From Andalucia godoyi (lineage: Eukaryota; Discoba; Jakobea; Jakobida; Andaluciidae), in contig VRVR01000015.1 in NCBI GenBank assembly GCA_009859145.1, positions 186,001 to 250,000 of the forward strand: 64,000 bases of DNA, given 5' to 3'. Shown here one piece after another: positions 19,961-29,367 of this stretch (positions are counted from its first letter, which is position 1; every line of letters begins with the position of its first letter). The translations under genes were made by a program, and so were the position numbers. Under the pieces are notes generated by a model. The model did no database searches. It was not told the origin of the DNA and worked only from the letters and a program-made list of their open reading frames with translations.

Positions 19961-20036
19961 TGACGTATATTATGACGTTCGTAATGACGCATTTTTATGA
20001 TCCATGAGGCAACTGAGGAACAGCACTCCGACGTCA
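19961..20036. promoter_or_regulatory. Cluster of TGACGT (CRE-like) motifs
   Basis: TGACGT occurs at 19961 and 19973, TGACGC at 19985, and the reverse form ACGTCA at 20031-20036. Four copies of this core within 76 nt, between two divergent starts, suggest binding sites for a bZIP-type (CREB/ATF-like) factor. Function is inferred from the motif only. Confidence 0.45.
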
Positions 20037-20227
20037 TACATAAGGAATTGTTTGTTTATTTGTTTTTTCTTTTTTCTTTTTTCGCTTTATGAAAACATTT
20101 TGTCACAAACGATCTTTTATTGTCCCTGGTTACATATTATACAGGATATATTACAAAACAACCCACTGCGCAAACCACTGTTGGATTCCCAGTTCCTTCC
20201 GCTAATCAAGATGCGGGGCCCTCTGAA

Positions 20228-21472
20228 ATGGACATGAAGACGCTTTGTGTTAGATTGTCCAACATTAACAGGGCGGCATTTGCTTCCTTCGCTTTATTCT
20301 GTGCTACGGGAGGATGCATGCTTTCACTGCATATGATGAGTCACGACATGGTGATCTCGCAGGACAATGCAGACTATTCTGTTTGGTTTATTACCCTGGC
20401 ACGCTTGTTTGCATTTGTTTTACATTTTGCGATTGTGTGTGTATGTTACACTCTGTGTTTCAAGATCCGAAGAATGTGCAACTTTGATGAACGAATACCC
20501 TGAGAAAATTGATTTTTGCAAGGATTGGGGTGCCAATCGATCTCTCATGGAAGTCACTTGCATCAGCGGCGAACAGTATTTCGATCGTGAAACCAAAAAA
20601 CCCGGCAATCCTTTCGAAATCTCCATTTCAGAGTTGGAGGAATGCACCCTATATGATGATTTTAATTTGATGAGACGTCTAACAGAATGCCACCGGAAAC
20701 TGTTTACCGAAGAACTGTGTTATCATGGAACGATTCGAGTTCTGGTTATGTTGTTCATTGTGTTTGGCATTGTTTTTTGGAGTGCCTTTCAATCTGAAAA
20801 GCGCGGATATGCAGTCTGGAATCCCAACATATTTCTACAATGATTGCTGGCTGTTTGTCTTGACGTTCCTCTTTGCCGCAGTTGCAGTGGACCTGCAAAT
20901 TCTTCCAGGGGTTGTAGCGGAAATGGTAATGCGTATGTATGAGCATCTACATTTCGTTCACTTGCAGCGACGGAACGCCTTTGAGGCACCGGATATTATG
21001 GCCTCGATCGAAGCGTCCAAGGAGCGTGCGGACCACTTGTTCAGTCAAATCTATCTTGTTGTCAAAAAACTCGGACGCACTTTTTTCAACCTTTGCTTTG
21101 CAATGGTGGTGATTATCATCTTTACAATCCCTTCCGGTGTAGTTTGTGTGGTTATCTGCTGGAGACCAGCTGAGCACTCGAGTGAAAATGGAAAGGCTGG
21201 AGTCGCCGTTTGGTTTAGTAACATTGGACTCATTACTCAGTCAACATTCATATGCGCGACGTGTCTGAGCATCTCGTTATCCTCTGGAAAAATCGGTGCA
21301 CATTATGTCAGGACTGCTTGCTTTCTTGCCTTTCAACGAATCTCATCGCGGGTTTGGGATGAAGCATCCGCATGTGGCGCTGCACTGGCTCATTGGAAAA
21401 GAATCCTTGGTATACCGGCTCGGCGGATATGTGCCCGTCAACCTGATAACGCTCCTGTTTCTGCTCTCATGA
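20228..21472 (+). CDS. Spliced multi-pass membrane protein, unknown
   Basis: No single frame covers this gene. Three introns restore one: exons 20228-20440, 20523-20781, 20882-21217 and 21312-21472 (or from 21270) give about 322 residues. Intron 1 is clear (GTATGT, then TTTTTGCAAG). Intron 2 ends in a good pyrimidine tract and GCCGCAG but opens with GTGCCT. Intron 3 opens with GTAACA. The protein has two N-terminal membrane helices, a Cys-rich, sequon-bearing loop (DWGANRSLMEVTCISGEQYF), a third helix (RVLVMLFIVFGIVFW), a cytosolic charged stretch, another helix pair (FFNLCFAMVVIIIFTIPSG) and a C-terminus reading PHVALHWLIGKESLVYRLGGY followed by a hydrophobic end. The exact junctions are provisional, and an upstream exon is possible (acceptor-like TTATACAG near 20143). 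Family unknown. Confidence 0.4.
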
Positions 21473-21726
21473 TATAGTCGTGTACAGTTCTTAGCCAAAC
21501 AAGTATTTCTAGTTTTTTTTGAAGTTCTGCATTCTTTTCGCAGGGTATTGGACTGTGGTTTCCCGTGACATTTTGAATAGAAATCATGAGCAAACAGCAA
21601 CACGACAGGCAACGTAAAACGCAAAAAAAAGAAGAAAAACAGAGCGACGTTAAATGTTGAATCAGTTCACACAAGTCCAGTCGACAAAGAGAATAAATCC
21701 AGGAGGTCTCACATATGGGTTCTACT
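21473..21726. other. Gap between convergent genes
   Basis: Holds no recognised feature. It separates the end of the spliced membrane protein gene (plus) from the end of the RNase III-like gene (minus). Confidence 0.3.
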
Positions 21727-22127
21727 TCATCCGTTCAAATCATACACCGCCTGGCAGAATCTGTCTGCAGCCTGCATCCCACATTCAACAAAGATAGCAG
21801 CAATAATCGCCTCAACAGCTGTTCCTAACACTTTGCATGCCTGCACATTATGTTTAAACCCGTTCCAGTCAACAAACAATGTTCCACTCCGTGGCTTTTG
21901 GCCCACAGAATAAAGGATTTATCCGTCACATGTTCCTCGCGAATATCGTATAAACGTTTTTTCGAGGCTCGAGAGGAAGATTCAAACACCAGTGCTGAGG
22001 CCCACATTCGCTGAACGGCATCGCCAAATCACGCCAGCCCTTCGTTGGAAACCAGTGTTAGACGGCTGTGTTCATGTACGAAAGAAGAGTGCAGGAGCGC
22101 ATCGTTCAGCGTGCAATGCAGGTTCAT
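21727..22127 (-). CDS. RNase III-like domain protein with in-frame TGA
   Basis: Reading from the ATG at 22127 gives LNDALLHSFVHEHSRLTLVSNEGLA, then TGA, then FGDAVQRMWASALVF and LYDIREEHVTDKSFILWAKSHG. This is the RNase III pattern (NE-x-L-x-x-[arom]-GDAV, then helices). After a 47-nt intron (21841-21887, GTGGAA to GTGCAG) it continues CKVLGTAVEAIIAAIFVECG, the second signature. The TGA falls exactly where family members have an aromatic residue or a nearby hydrophobic one, so TGG to TGA is the simplest explanation. Of the four metal-binding acids, Glu and Asp of NE and GD and the last Glu are present, but the Asp of the usual L-A-D-x-x-E is Thr. A non-catalytic role, as in mitoribosomal relatives, or a pseudogene is likely. 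The 5' end overlaps the last 56 nt of the next gene. Confidence 0.5.
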
Positions 22128-22802
22128 ATCCAACGATCTTCCAGATTTGACGTCTCAGCTGCGTCCTGCGAGTACGATGCAATGCAGACAAACGAGGTGG
22201 TTGTTGCCATCGATGGGCCATCGCACGCAAAGACGCATTCGGCCAAACGAATCGTTCGGAAGATCCCAGGGATGAGGAAGATGGGTCGCTCCCACTGTCC
22301 ACTTCCTCTTCGTCATCATTGTCTGTCTCTGACGACTCACAATTCGAACCGGATTGAAGCAGAGCATTGTGCCTGTTCTCCATCTGGCATTGGTACTGCC
22401 ACACCAGCTTCTCCATCCGAAAATGTTCTGTCTCTTTGTTCAGTTCCTGTTGCTTCACAAGAATTGCACGAGCAAGTTGTTGCGTCTCATGTTTGGACTG
22501 TTGAAGTGCGGTGTATCGCTGTGACACATCACGCTCCAAGCTCCGTAAATACTGCATGAAAAAGGGCAAACGGAAGTGATATTGGATCCTCACCGAAACA
22601 GAAACTTACATGAAAACTGAATCATACTTCCCGAACTCTCATCAAATTATGACAAATCTCGACGAAGATACTGCATAATGTGAGATGATTTCTCAAGAAC
22701 AGAATTTCTTGCACCTTAACTGTGCAAACAAAAAGTCCAAGCATCATAACATGATGGATGTGGAACTCACGGAATCAGAGAGGTTTTTGAAATTCGACCC
22801 AT
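22072..22802 (-). CDS. Spliced coiled-coil protein, unknown
   Basis: Exons 22771-22802, 22628-22670 and 22072-22551 (read on the minus strand) join to 184 residues. Intron 1 (100 nt) is GTGAGT to CAG and intron 2 (76 nt) is GTATGA to CAG. The ATG at 22802 opens MGRISKTSLIP. After the joins the frame enters a long coiled coil (REYLRSLERDVSQRYTALQQ, ARAILVKQQELNKETEHF), then an acidic-Ser linker (SETDNDDEEEVDSGSDPSSSS), then a basic C-terminus. It is not recognised. The end of this reading frame overlaps the start of the RNase III-like frame, so the true 3' structure may differ, or the two could be parts of one gene. Confidence 0.45.
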
Positions 22803-22923
22803 GTTGTGAGATTTTCTGTTGGGCCGCTGGAGACCTTGTGAAAGTGCATTGTTTTCATAATCTCTTCTATTCGCGGAAGAATACTACTGGAAGGGATACC
22901 TTCGAACCGAAGAGTCCTGCTCG

Positions 22924-23728
22924 TTAGAAGTCCTGATTCGTGAAGACTTGGAAGGCATAAAGCATTTTCGACAGTGCAGCGCCACAAGACAACGCTTTCG
23001 TTGTACCCGATTCTGCGAGGACTTTCAAGCGATGTTCTGAATTCCAACAACTCCATGCAGGGTTGTTTGAATCAAGGGTAGTTGAAGAGATACATTTGGC
23101 AACAGCAAGGATCTGAGACTGGGCTTGCGCTTGTGCCCGAAGGATTTTTGCATTTGTGTCCTCTCGCAATATTCTCAAATCTCGATCGAACTGCTGCGTC
23201 AACAGCGAGATTTCCGAAACAAGTATTGCGTCCAACCGCTCCGCGAAAATGATCGGATCATCAAATGCTGGATTTGAGATTTCAAACTGCAGCTCCAGAG
23301 ATTCTGGAGTCGCGCTGATCATCACAAAATTGCATTGCTCTGGACTGCTCAAGATTTTTGAGAGATTTTTCGGCGTAAACAGGAATGTTTCGGGGTGGCA
23401 AAGTGCACAAATACGGCTCCTGAGCAGGACTCGTGAAAAATTTCTCAACGAGCGAAGATGAGTAGCCTCGATTTTCACGCAGGATAGCCCAAGAAAAATA
23501 TGGATTTCATAGTCGTCCGCAAGTAAACGTGTTTATGGAAATCCACTCTGGACCTGCACTTTGAATCTGCTCGACGTTATGAATGACTGTCGCAGTCTCC
23601 GAAAACTCCGAGGATGTGCTGGACATAACAGCTTCATTTGCACGATTACGAAGCTCACTCCAGTCCCCAGAATGAGAACTGGAGATTTCAAAGAATATGC
23701 TGGAAGGAGGTTCGGAAGGACAGTCCAT
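22924..23728 (-). CDS. Hypothetical protein, probably spliced
   Basis: The ATG at 23728 opens a frame (MDCPSEPPSSIFFEISSS) that closes near 23507. A second frame, open to 22924, then shows sensible sequence: SRICALCHPETFLFTPKNL, then a long coiled coil (LVSEISLLTQQFDRDLRILR, AQAQAQSQILAVAKC). An intron from GTGGAT near 23540 to the TCCTGCTCAG acceptor near 23413 would join them in frame. A further possible 56-nt intron near the end would extend the protein to RFEGIPSSSILPRIEEIMK. No intron is certain, so a broken gene cannot be excluded. No family recognised. Confidence 0.35.
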
Positions 23729-23866
23729 TTTGGAATAACAAAAAAATGAGCAGCGAGTGGTACCGAAGTCCCAAGAAATTTTTTGTGCTTGCAAAACAGC
23801 AGAAGTTTGAGAAAAGAGAACGCAACTGAAAAGCAGCGATCCTTCGATTGAAATCAAAAACCTCAG

Positions 23867-24247
23867 CAGAAACTCCCAAACATCACGGACTTGCCACCAG
23901 GGTTTGAGTCGGATATCGGATATCCGACTGGTCGGAACCTGGTTACGGTAACTCTGTTGTTCACTAGAGAAAAAAATGCGCGATATCCGTCCTGTACGCT
24001 AGAAGGACAGCTGCCGGAAAGCGTTCCGTCAGAACATCTACTTGCATATGTCTTGCAAAGATTCAGCGGTCACTTTCTACTGTCTATGAAGAAGACGTCT
24101 GCATTTGGAATCTTGCTGCTGGAAACCTACCAGCTGCTTTCGTTGGAGCTCTCACGGTCATTAGATGCATTTACTCGCGTTGGAAAGCTGTTCTTCATTT
24201 CTAGTGGGAACTTCAAATTAGGGGCGCATTTTCAGTCCAACACATAG
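23867..24247 (+). CDS. Possible 3' exon of a hypothetical protein
   Basis: The frame follows an acceptor-like CCTCAG at 23861-23866 and runs to a TAG at 24245-24247. It reads KLPNITDLPPGFESDIGYP, then LVTVTLLFTREKNARYPSCTLEG, then LLAYVLQRFSGHFLLSM. Composition is that of a folded protein and not of random DNA. A partner exon with an ATG is not evident; MSSEWYRSPKKFFVL at 23747 is a candidate, but no good donor joins them. The palindrome at 23908-23928 lies inside this frame. The frame overlaps a minus-strand 111-residue open frame (24232-24567) by 16 nt. Confidence 0.3.
   Translation, partial: QKLPNITDLPPGFESDIGYPTGRNLVTVTLLFTREKNARYPSCTLEGQLPESVPSEHLLAYVLQRFSGHFLLSMKKTSAFGILLLETYQLLSLELSRSLDAFTRVGKLFFISSGNFKLGAHFQSNT
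23908..23928. repeat. Perfect 10-bp-arm palindrome
   Basis: GTCGGATATC, one G, then GATATCCGAC, the exact reverse complement. This is the second perfect dyad in the 18-24 kb block. It may encode part of the open frame at 23867-24247 by chance or be a protein-binding site. Confidence 0.75.
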
Positions 24248-25063
24248 TCAACGTGCATTTTTGTCGCATTCCCGGATTGGTGGTCGACGATTATTGTAAT
24301 GGTATTACCTTCCTGCTTGCCCGGTGCCAAGGGTCGTACATTTTGATGCCTGCTCTCATTCTTCGCGTGCTCCTTGCACTTGTCGTTTTGCGCAGAATTT
24401 ACTAGCGATTTGCAGTTTTGTTGTTTTCTTCTGGTTTCTGCGGGAGCTGTTCTTTTCATGCGGCTTTTTATTTGCATTGGTGACTTTATTAGTTCGTTCG
24501 AAAACTTCCAGAAATTTGTTTTTACAGATTTCCTCGTGGTTTCGAGAGGATTACTCTTGTAACTCATTTTTTGGCTTTGTTTTTCCCACCAGATTTTTTT
24601 GCTTCAATGTAACGGATTCTCCAAACGAGACAATTGCACTCTGTTTCACCTTGTATATCAAGTTTTTATGAGTGATGTCTTTCTGATGGGGCCAGACGCC
24701 CCCTTAGCTTAGTTGGACTCCTTTTGCTTGCCTAGCAAGTGTCAGGTAAGTCGCGTTGTTGTCATTTGATTGCAGAATTGGCGCCTCCTTGTCTTGCGAT
24801 ACTGCAGTGGTGAACTCACAATCATACTCTTCGTTGGCTAACAGTACCAGCGTTCGCCGTCAGCTGGCGCTCCAACGGCGGAATCTACGCAGCTTCCTAC
24901 CCACTTGGTAGCTTTCAGGTCCGTATGACTGTCTCCGCAGGTTGACAATGCAGAGAGTTCATGATGCCCAAGGAATTCACAGAAAACAGATGTTTTTGGC
25001 TCGCATTTTTAAAAATTATTCACACCTATTTTCATTTTGCGAAACTGCACACATCACACCAAC
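24248..25063. other. Region without a secure gene
   Basis: Holds a Lys-rich 111-residue minus-strand open frame (ATG at 24567, stop at 24232). It mirrors a T-rich plus strand and is probably not coding. A GGGGC/GCCCC hairpin lies near 24688-24702, followed by a TAGCTTAGTTGG element resembling a tRNA A box. At 24747-24776 a sequence starts GTAAGT and ends TTGCAG, like a 30-nt intron. None of these adds up to a gene I can name. Confidence 0.3.
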
Positions 25064-26275
25064 TTACTGCTTAATATCTTCATGAAACTCGCAAATCTGC
25101 TGCCAAACAAGACGCTTGACTTGATCCGTGGACAATGCTCCATTCTTTTCGAAACTCCAGTCGAAAATGCGGTCACAATCTGGTTCATTAACACCATTTG
25201 CCAATCCTGAAAAATAGGGATGCCGGATGGCTTCTGCAGCGGTAATTCTCTTTGTGGGGTCGAATTCCAACATCCGTTCCATGAGATCGACTGCCGCCTG
25301 AGGGGCGGAGGGGACAAGCGACGCTATGGGAACGGCAGGTCTACGTGGCTGCATCCGCAGCCAACGCTTTGCCTGTTCAGACGCCTCCATCTTCCGGAGG
25401 ATATCTTCAGAAGGACTTCCGCAAACTGCAAGAATGCGGTTTAGTTGATCGAGATAATCTCGGCCGGGAAACAGGGGCTTTCGGTTGAACAATTCGGCCA
25501 TAATGCACCCAGCAGACCACACATCGATTGTGGATGAATAATGTCGGGATTGGAGAAGCAGTTCAGGAGCACGGTACCAGCGAGTCACGACATACTCCGT
25601 GAGGTCCGCATCCGAAGAACCGGGCTCAACACCTCGAGCAAGACCCAAGTCGCACACTTTCAAAGTGCAGTCCTTGTTGACCAGCACATTTCCAGGCTTG
25701 AGATCACGATGAAGAACATGTGCGGAATGCATGTACTTGAGAGCGCGCAAAATCTGATAGACGAAATATTGAACGTGAGCAGCAGACAGGTCCTGAGGAG
25801 AGCGGATCAGCCAATGAAGATCCGTCTGCATCAATTCGGTAACAAAATACACATCGGTGAACAGCGAATACGAGACAGGCCGCATGATATCTCGGAGACA
25901 AATGATGTTTTCATGAGAACGGAAGAACGACAGGAGACGCAGCTCACGAAGAAGTCGAAGACCCTCGATCGGTTTTTCAAAGGGCTTCGGCACTCGCTTG
26001 ATAGCGACATTCATGTTGCTAATGTTGTCCGTAGCTGAGCAAACCACGCCGTATCCGCCAGACCCTAGAGTCTCCAAAAGCGTGTATCTTTTGTGTACCA
26101 TCCATGTTGTTGCCACTTTCTTCGGACGCCCATCAGCGTCCTTCACCTTGAAGAACACCTCAACTTGACGATACGACGCAGGATCAGTGACTATTTTGGT
26201 GTCATCCATATTCAGCGCTGCGGAACCAGACGAATCTTGCATTTGAGTATCATTATTAGTGTCGTGATCAGCCAT
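25064..26275 (-). CDS. ERK-type mitogen-activated protein kinase
   Basis: A 403-residue Ser/Thr kinase of the CMGC group. The Gly loop is GSGGYGVV (71-78), the ATP-binding Lys is K93 (VAIKRV), and the catalytic loop is HRDLKPGNVL with D191. The activation loop has T226-E227-Y228 (TEY), the ERK-type dual-phosphorylation site, followed by VVTRWYRAPELLL. The usual DFG is DLG (VCDLGLAR). A short acidic N-terminal extension of about 55 residues precedes the kinase domain. Start at 26275 is chosen because upstream in-frame residues are Phe/Leu-rich leader. It acts at the end of a MAPK cascade; upstream kinases and targets are unknown. Confidence 0.93.
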   Translation of the reverse strand: MADHDTNNDTQMQDSSGSAALNMDDTKIVTDPASYRQVEVFFKVKDADGRPKKVATTWMVHKRYTLLETLGSGGYGVVCSATDNISNMNVAIKRVPKPFEKPIEGLRLLRELRLLSFFRSHENIICLRDIMRPVSYSLFTDVYFVTELMQTDLHWLIRSPQDLSAAHVQYFVYQILRALKYMHSAHVLHRDLKPGNVLVNKDCTLKVCDLGLARGVEPGSSDADLTEYVVTRWYRAPELLLQSRHYSSTIDVWSAGCIMAELFNRKPLFPGRDYLDQLNRILAVCGSPSEDILRKMEASEQAKRWLRMQPRRPAVPIASLVPSAPQAAVDLMERMLEFDPTKRITAAEAIRHPYFSGLANGVNEPDCDRIFDWSFEKNGALSTDQVKRLVWQQICEFHEDIKQ

Positions 26276-27087
26276 TTTGTTTCCTGGGAAAAAGCTGGGA
26301 TGAGGGAGAAAGAAAGAAAAAAGAAAAGGAAAAATCAAATCGGATTTGATCAAGGCCCGAACGACAGAGGCAGTCTTCGGCCTTCTCTGAGTCCGCCACA
26401 GAAATGAGAGATCAGCACAAATTACGGAAGATGGCATACTGGATGAATCTACGACAGTGTTGAGGGGTGCACTTGGCAATGCCTTTTTGAGATCACTTCC
26501 GCTGTGCGTGGAGTGATGTTGTACCTTATGTCTTTGCAGTTTCGAAACGAGGGGGATGGCGTATATCCCGATAGTGAATGACTGAATAAATCAAATGAAA
26601 TGAAGAAAATGGAAAAGAAATAAAATCAAGACAACTCGGATTTGTGTATGTGTAGGTGTTTTATGAAAACCGTATCTGAAAGACGGACAACAAAAAAGCA
26701 TGACATTCGCTTCCTGAACGTTTTGTTCTACTCAAGTTGACCGTGACACGCCATCTTCAGTAGCGCTTGCTGCTGTCCAACCGAGCAGACAACAAGAGAG
26801 GTGCAATCACAGTGCGACACCTTGACGTTTCAACATGCCGATCCACTGGACGTGCAGAAAATTTTGCTGCTGAATCGGCGCACCAGCATTGACTGAAGTT
26901 GACAGTGTCAATGCGAGCAAGAGCGTTGCCGTTTTCAGTTTATTCGTTGCTTTCGAATTTCTGGAAGGGCGTGTTTCTCCCCCCCTTTCCATCTCCATTA
27001 TCTCAGCCGCAACAACAACAACATCAACAGCAGTACCAACCTGTTCTCTCCCTATTATCCAATTTTTTGCGTTTTGATACCCCAAGA
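26276..27087. other. Divergent promoter, 0.8 kb
   Basis: Lies between the MAPK and the repeat-protein starts. An open frame runs from 26899 into the repeat protein, but its residues (a CAA/CAG-encoded Gln run near 27008-27040) have no support as protein. No other gene is visible. Confidence 0.35.
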
Positions 27088-28410
27088 ATGCCACGTCGAA
27101 GCGAGTCTGCGCATCGGTTGCGAACTCTCATATCTGAGTATTGTCGCTCGCCGAGTCCGCCGATGGCTCCAGCGCGAGTCCCGGCGCATCTTGTGGACCA
27201 CATGGATTCATTGCTGCCGGGCAAGTTTGAAGGCCATATTGAGGAACGTCGATCGTCTTCCGAGATCGGAAAGGCTGTGCACACTTCTCCTCTGATCGCT
27301 CCGAAGCGCAACCACGGTGTTCGCAGAGACGCTGCCACTCATACAGAAGGAGTCCTACCAGGTGCGATGTCTCAGCGTGGCGAGTACGAGAAGTCATCCA
27401 CAACAATTGGTGCGTTTAATGTCTTGGGAAGAGACTGTCCAGAACGGCAGTATGCTCATGTACACAGAACTGGGTTGCAAGACTTGTTCAAGATTTCGGA
27501 GCCGTCTGTGCTTCCTGGCATGATTCCCGAAGTGAAGGATAGCAAGCATGGATGGGAAAAGTCATCGTCGGTCATTGGCAAGGAAGCAAGCTTTCCAGGA
27601 GCTGCAATACGAGATCAGGCGGCTGAAAAAAAGCTTCAGGAAAGCCTCAAACGAGATATACTAGATAATCACATGTCGTTATTTGGAAATTCATTGTACA
27701 ATGCGCATCCAGAATCCCAGTCTTATGGGTCGGCGTTAAAAAATGCAGATGGAACGTTCCGAAATGTTGCGGCTTCTCCACCTACCCGTTTTTCTGGGAA
27801 CGCTGCAGTGTTTAACGGCCAGATTTCATTGTTTGCGAAATCTGAGCATATTCCTGAGGATCTTCGTTCGACGTTTTATGACCGAACATCGTCTGCAATC
27901 GGCGTTCACAGTCGGAGATCTCAAACGCCGGACGTTCGTGGAAGAAATGGTGCACAATCTAGAACATTCGAACAGACGGGTGCCGTGTTTCCTGGATTCC
28001 AAGAATCACGCGAGGAAGCCATAGCCAGGTCTTCCCCGTCTGCTGTCGCAGTTGAGAGACAGAAGATTGTCGGAGAATGCTTGCAGGAACTTTCACGGAT
28101 CCAGGAGCAGTCACAAGCCCTACAGGATTCGCTAAACAGACAAACCGTCCGGGAATTCCGCAAGCAAAAGCGAATGGCAGTGCGCGAACAGGTTGCGAAA
28201 AATGAAAGAATGGAGCAGCGTGTCTTTGAAAGGAAGGCAAAGGAAGGTCGTCGGCTGCAAGAAATCGCAGATGCAACTGCGAAATCTCAAACCGCAGCGC
28301 TGGCAGGGTCTTCTCTCAAGTCTAAACAATTTGACGTTACCGAAAGTGTGCAAAATCTGGAAGCGAAAATGTTTAGTTCTCCAATTCGTCGAAGAAAGGG
28401 TGTCATTTAG
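27088..28410 (+). CDS. Repeat protein with LPG...EKSSxxIG units
   Basis: A 440-residue basic protein not assignable to a family I know. It contains a spaced repeat: an L/F-P-G tripeptide followed about 10 residues later by aromatic-[ED]-[KR]-S-S-x-x-I-G. Copies are LPG43 with RRSSSEIG (54-61), LPG90 with YEKSSTTIG (100-108), LPG142 with WEKSSSVIG (156-164), and YDRTSSAIG (264-272) preceded by IPED; FPG recurs at 169 and 301. Residues about 320-410 form a charged coiled coil (RKQKRMAVREQVAKNERMEQR). PG-rich short repeats plus a coiled coil resemble sperm-tail PG-rich and other axonemal proteins, which is suggestive only. Start at 27088 excludes a Gln-run leader. Confidence 0.65.
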   Translation: MPRRSESAHRLRTLISEYCRSPSPPMAPARVPAHLVDHMDSLLPGKFEGHIEERRSSSEIGKAVHTSPLIAPKRNHGVRRDAATHTEGVLPGAMSQRGEYEKSSTTIGAFNVLGRDCPERQYAHVHRTGLQDLFKISEPSVLPGMIPEVKDSKHGWEKSSSVIGKEASFPGAAIRDQAAEKKLQESLKRDILDNHMSLFGNSLYNAHPESQSYGSALKNADGTFRNVAASPPTRFSGNAAVFNGQISLFAKSEHIPEDLRSTFYDRTSSAIGVHSRRSQTPDVRGRNGAQSRTFEQTGAVFPGFQESREEAIARSSPSAVAVERQKIVGECLQELSRIQEQSQALQDSLNRQTVREFRKQKRMAVREQVAKNERMEQRVFERKAKEGRRLQEIADATAKSQTAALAGSSLKSKQFDVTESVQNLEAKMFSSPIRRRKGVI

Positions 28411-28735
28411 GCGGAGACAGCGTGCCGCCGCCCACGTTCGAGATGGCCTTCCAGAGGGTATATGTAGATTGTGTGATTCATTGTAATTCCCTTCAATGTG
28501 AGTAACCGAGCCATTTGTGTAAAGGACATTTCGTCTTAATTTTCGCTTCTCCTTCCTTTCTCTGAGAGGCCCCCACGTGTTCCACAATCGATTTCCTGCC
28601 GTACGTTAACCCCGCAGACCCAGCTGTCTGAGAGATGCTTTCGTGCAAACAACGATCGAGAAGCCAAGAACGTCTCGAAACTGTTTCATTCTTGATGTTT
28701 CATTTACTTCAGCACACGTTTGTAGGATCGCTGTC
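28411..28735. other. Intergenic, probable COX20 promoter
   Basis: About 325 nt with no gene seen. The COX20 frame is open back to 28643, but the ATG at 28736 fits the family length better. Confidence 0.35.
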
Positions 28736-29137
28736 ATGTCGTCGCAAATGCCCACGGCCAGCAACAGCAGCAACGATGCCGAATTGCCGTCGTTCTTAAA
28801 TCTCATGAATCTTGTGCGGGTACCGTGTTTTCGTCAAGCAATGCTCGGAGGAATTTGGGTTGGCGCTGCATGGGGCGGTTTTTCGTATCTTCGGAACCGC
28901 AACATCATGCAGGCGTGTAACACAGCCGTATTCGCATGGGCCGGAATGAGCGGCTTGTCGTGGGTGATCTGTCGAGTCGGTTATCGAGAAAAGAGAGACA
29001 AACTGCGACATGCGGTCGAAGAAATGAACAGTTCGCCGGGGAAGATGGTAGTCGTTCAGAACCTTCCAGGAGACGATCTTGTAGAAGCAGTTAGAACGGG
29101 AAAAGCAAAAGCCGCTGAGTATAATGAAAGAAAGTAA
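28736..29137 (+). CDS. COX20: Cytochrome c oxidase assembly factor COX20
   Basis: COX20 is an inner mitochondrial membrane chaperone that holds newly made COX2 during copper-site assembly of complex IV. The 133-residue protein has the family layout: a short N-terminus, the motif VPCFRQAMLGGIWVGAAWGG leading into helix 1, a turn with RNRNIMQACN, helix 2 (TAVFAWAGMSGLSWVICRV), then a charged tail (REKRDKLRHAVEEM). Animal COX20 is about 118 residues. The stop is inside GTAAGT, so the last codons might instead be spliced to 29243 (109-nt intron ending CATCAG), replacing the terminal Lys by about 8 residues. The plain reading is kept. Confidence 0.88.
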   Translation: MSSQMPTASNSSNDAELPSFLNLMNLVRVPCFRQAMLGGIWVGAAWGGFSYLRNRNIMQACNTAVFAWAGMSGLSWVICRVGYREKRDKLRHAVEEMNSSPGKMVVVQNLPGDDLVEAVRTGKAKAAEYNERK

Positions 29138-29367
29138 GTCGTGATCATGCTGTCTCTGTTGACGTTGCCCCATCGCTACTTCGATATTTTTTGTTTTTTT
29201 TGTTTTTTTTTGTTTTGCTTTTTGCCGGCATCTGACCATCAGCTCATTGGAACCATTGGAGAAGTAGTCTGGCGATCTGCTGGAGTATTTCGAACGGTGA
29301 CAGAGACCGCTTTTCCAATAACAGTTTTGAGATCAATCTTTTGAATACAAATAAAGTAAGCACAACG

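Noticed and set aside
20228-21472. Programmed +1 frameshifting (upstream frames end at CCC-TGA and CAA-TGA with the +1 frame open)
   Set aside because: Introns with plausible donors and acceptors explain the frame changes, and the hydrophobic read-through stretches are T-rich intron translations.
24232-24567. Lys-rich 111-residue minus-strand protein
   Set aside because: Its Lys and Asn content mirrors a T-rich plus strand; no motif supports it, although it does begin with ATG.
24698-24776. tRNA-like region with an A-box match (TAGCTTAGTTGG) and a possible GCC anticodon loop
   Set aside because: The D stem does not pair, there is no B box (GGTTCRANYCC) downstream, and no complementary 3' acceptor strand is present.
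29243-29342. Additional COX20 exon reading LIGTIGEVVWRSAGVFRTVT
   Set aside because: The only good donor (29134) leaves the wrong phase for this frame; the in-phase reading stops after about eight residues.
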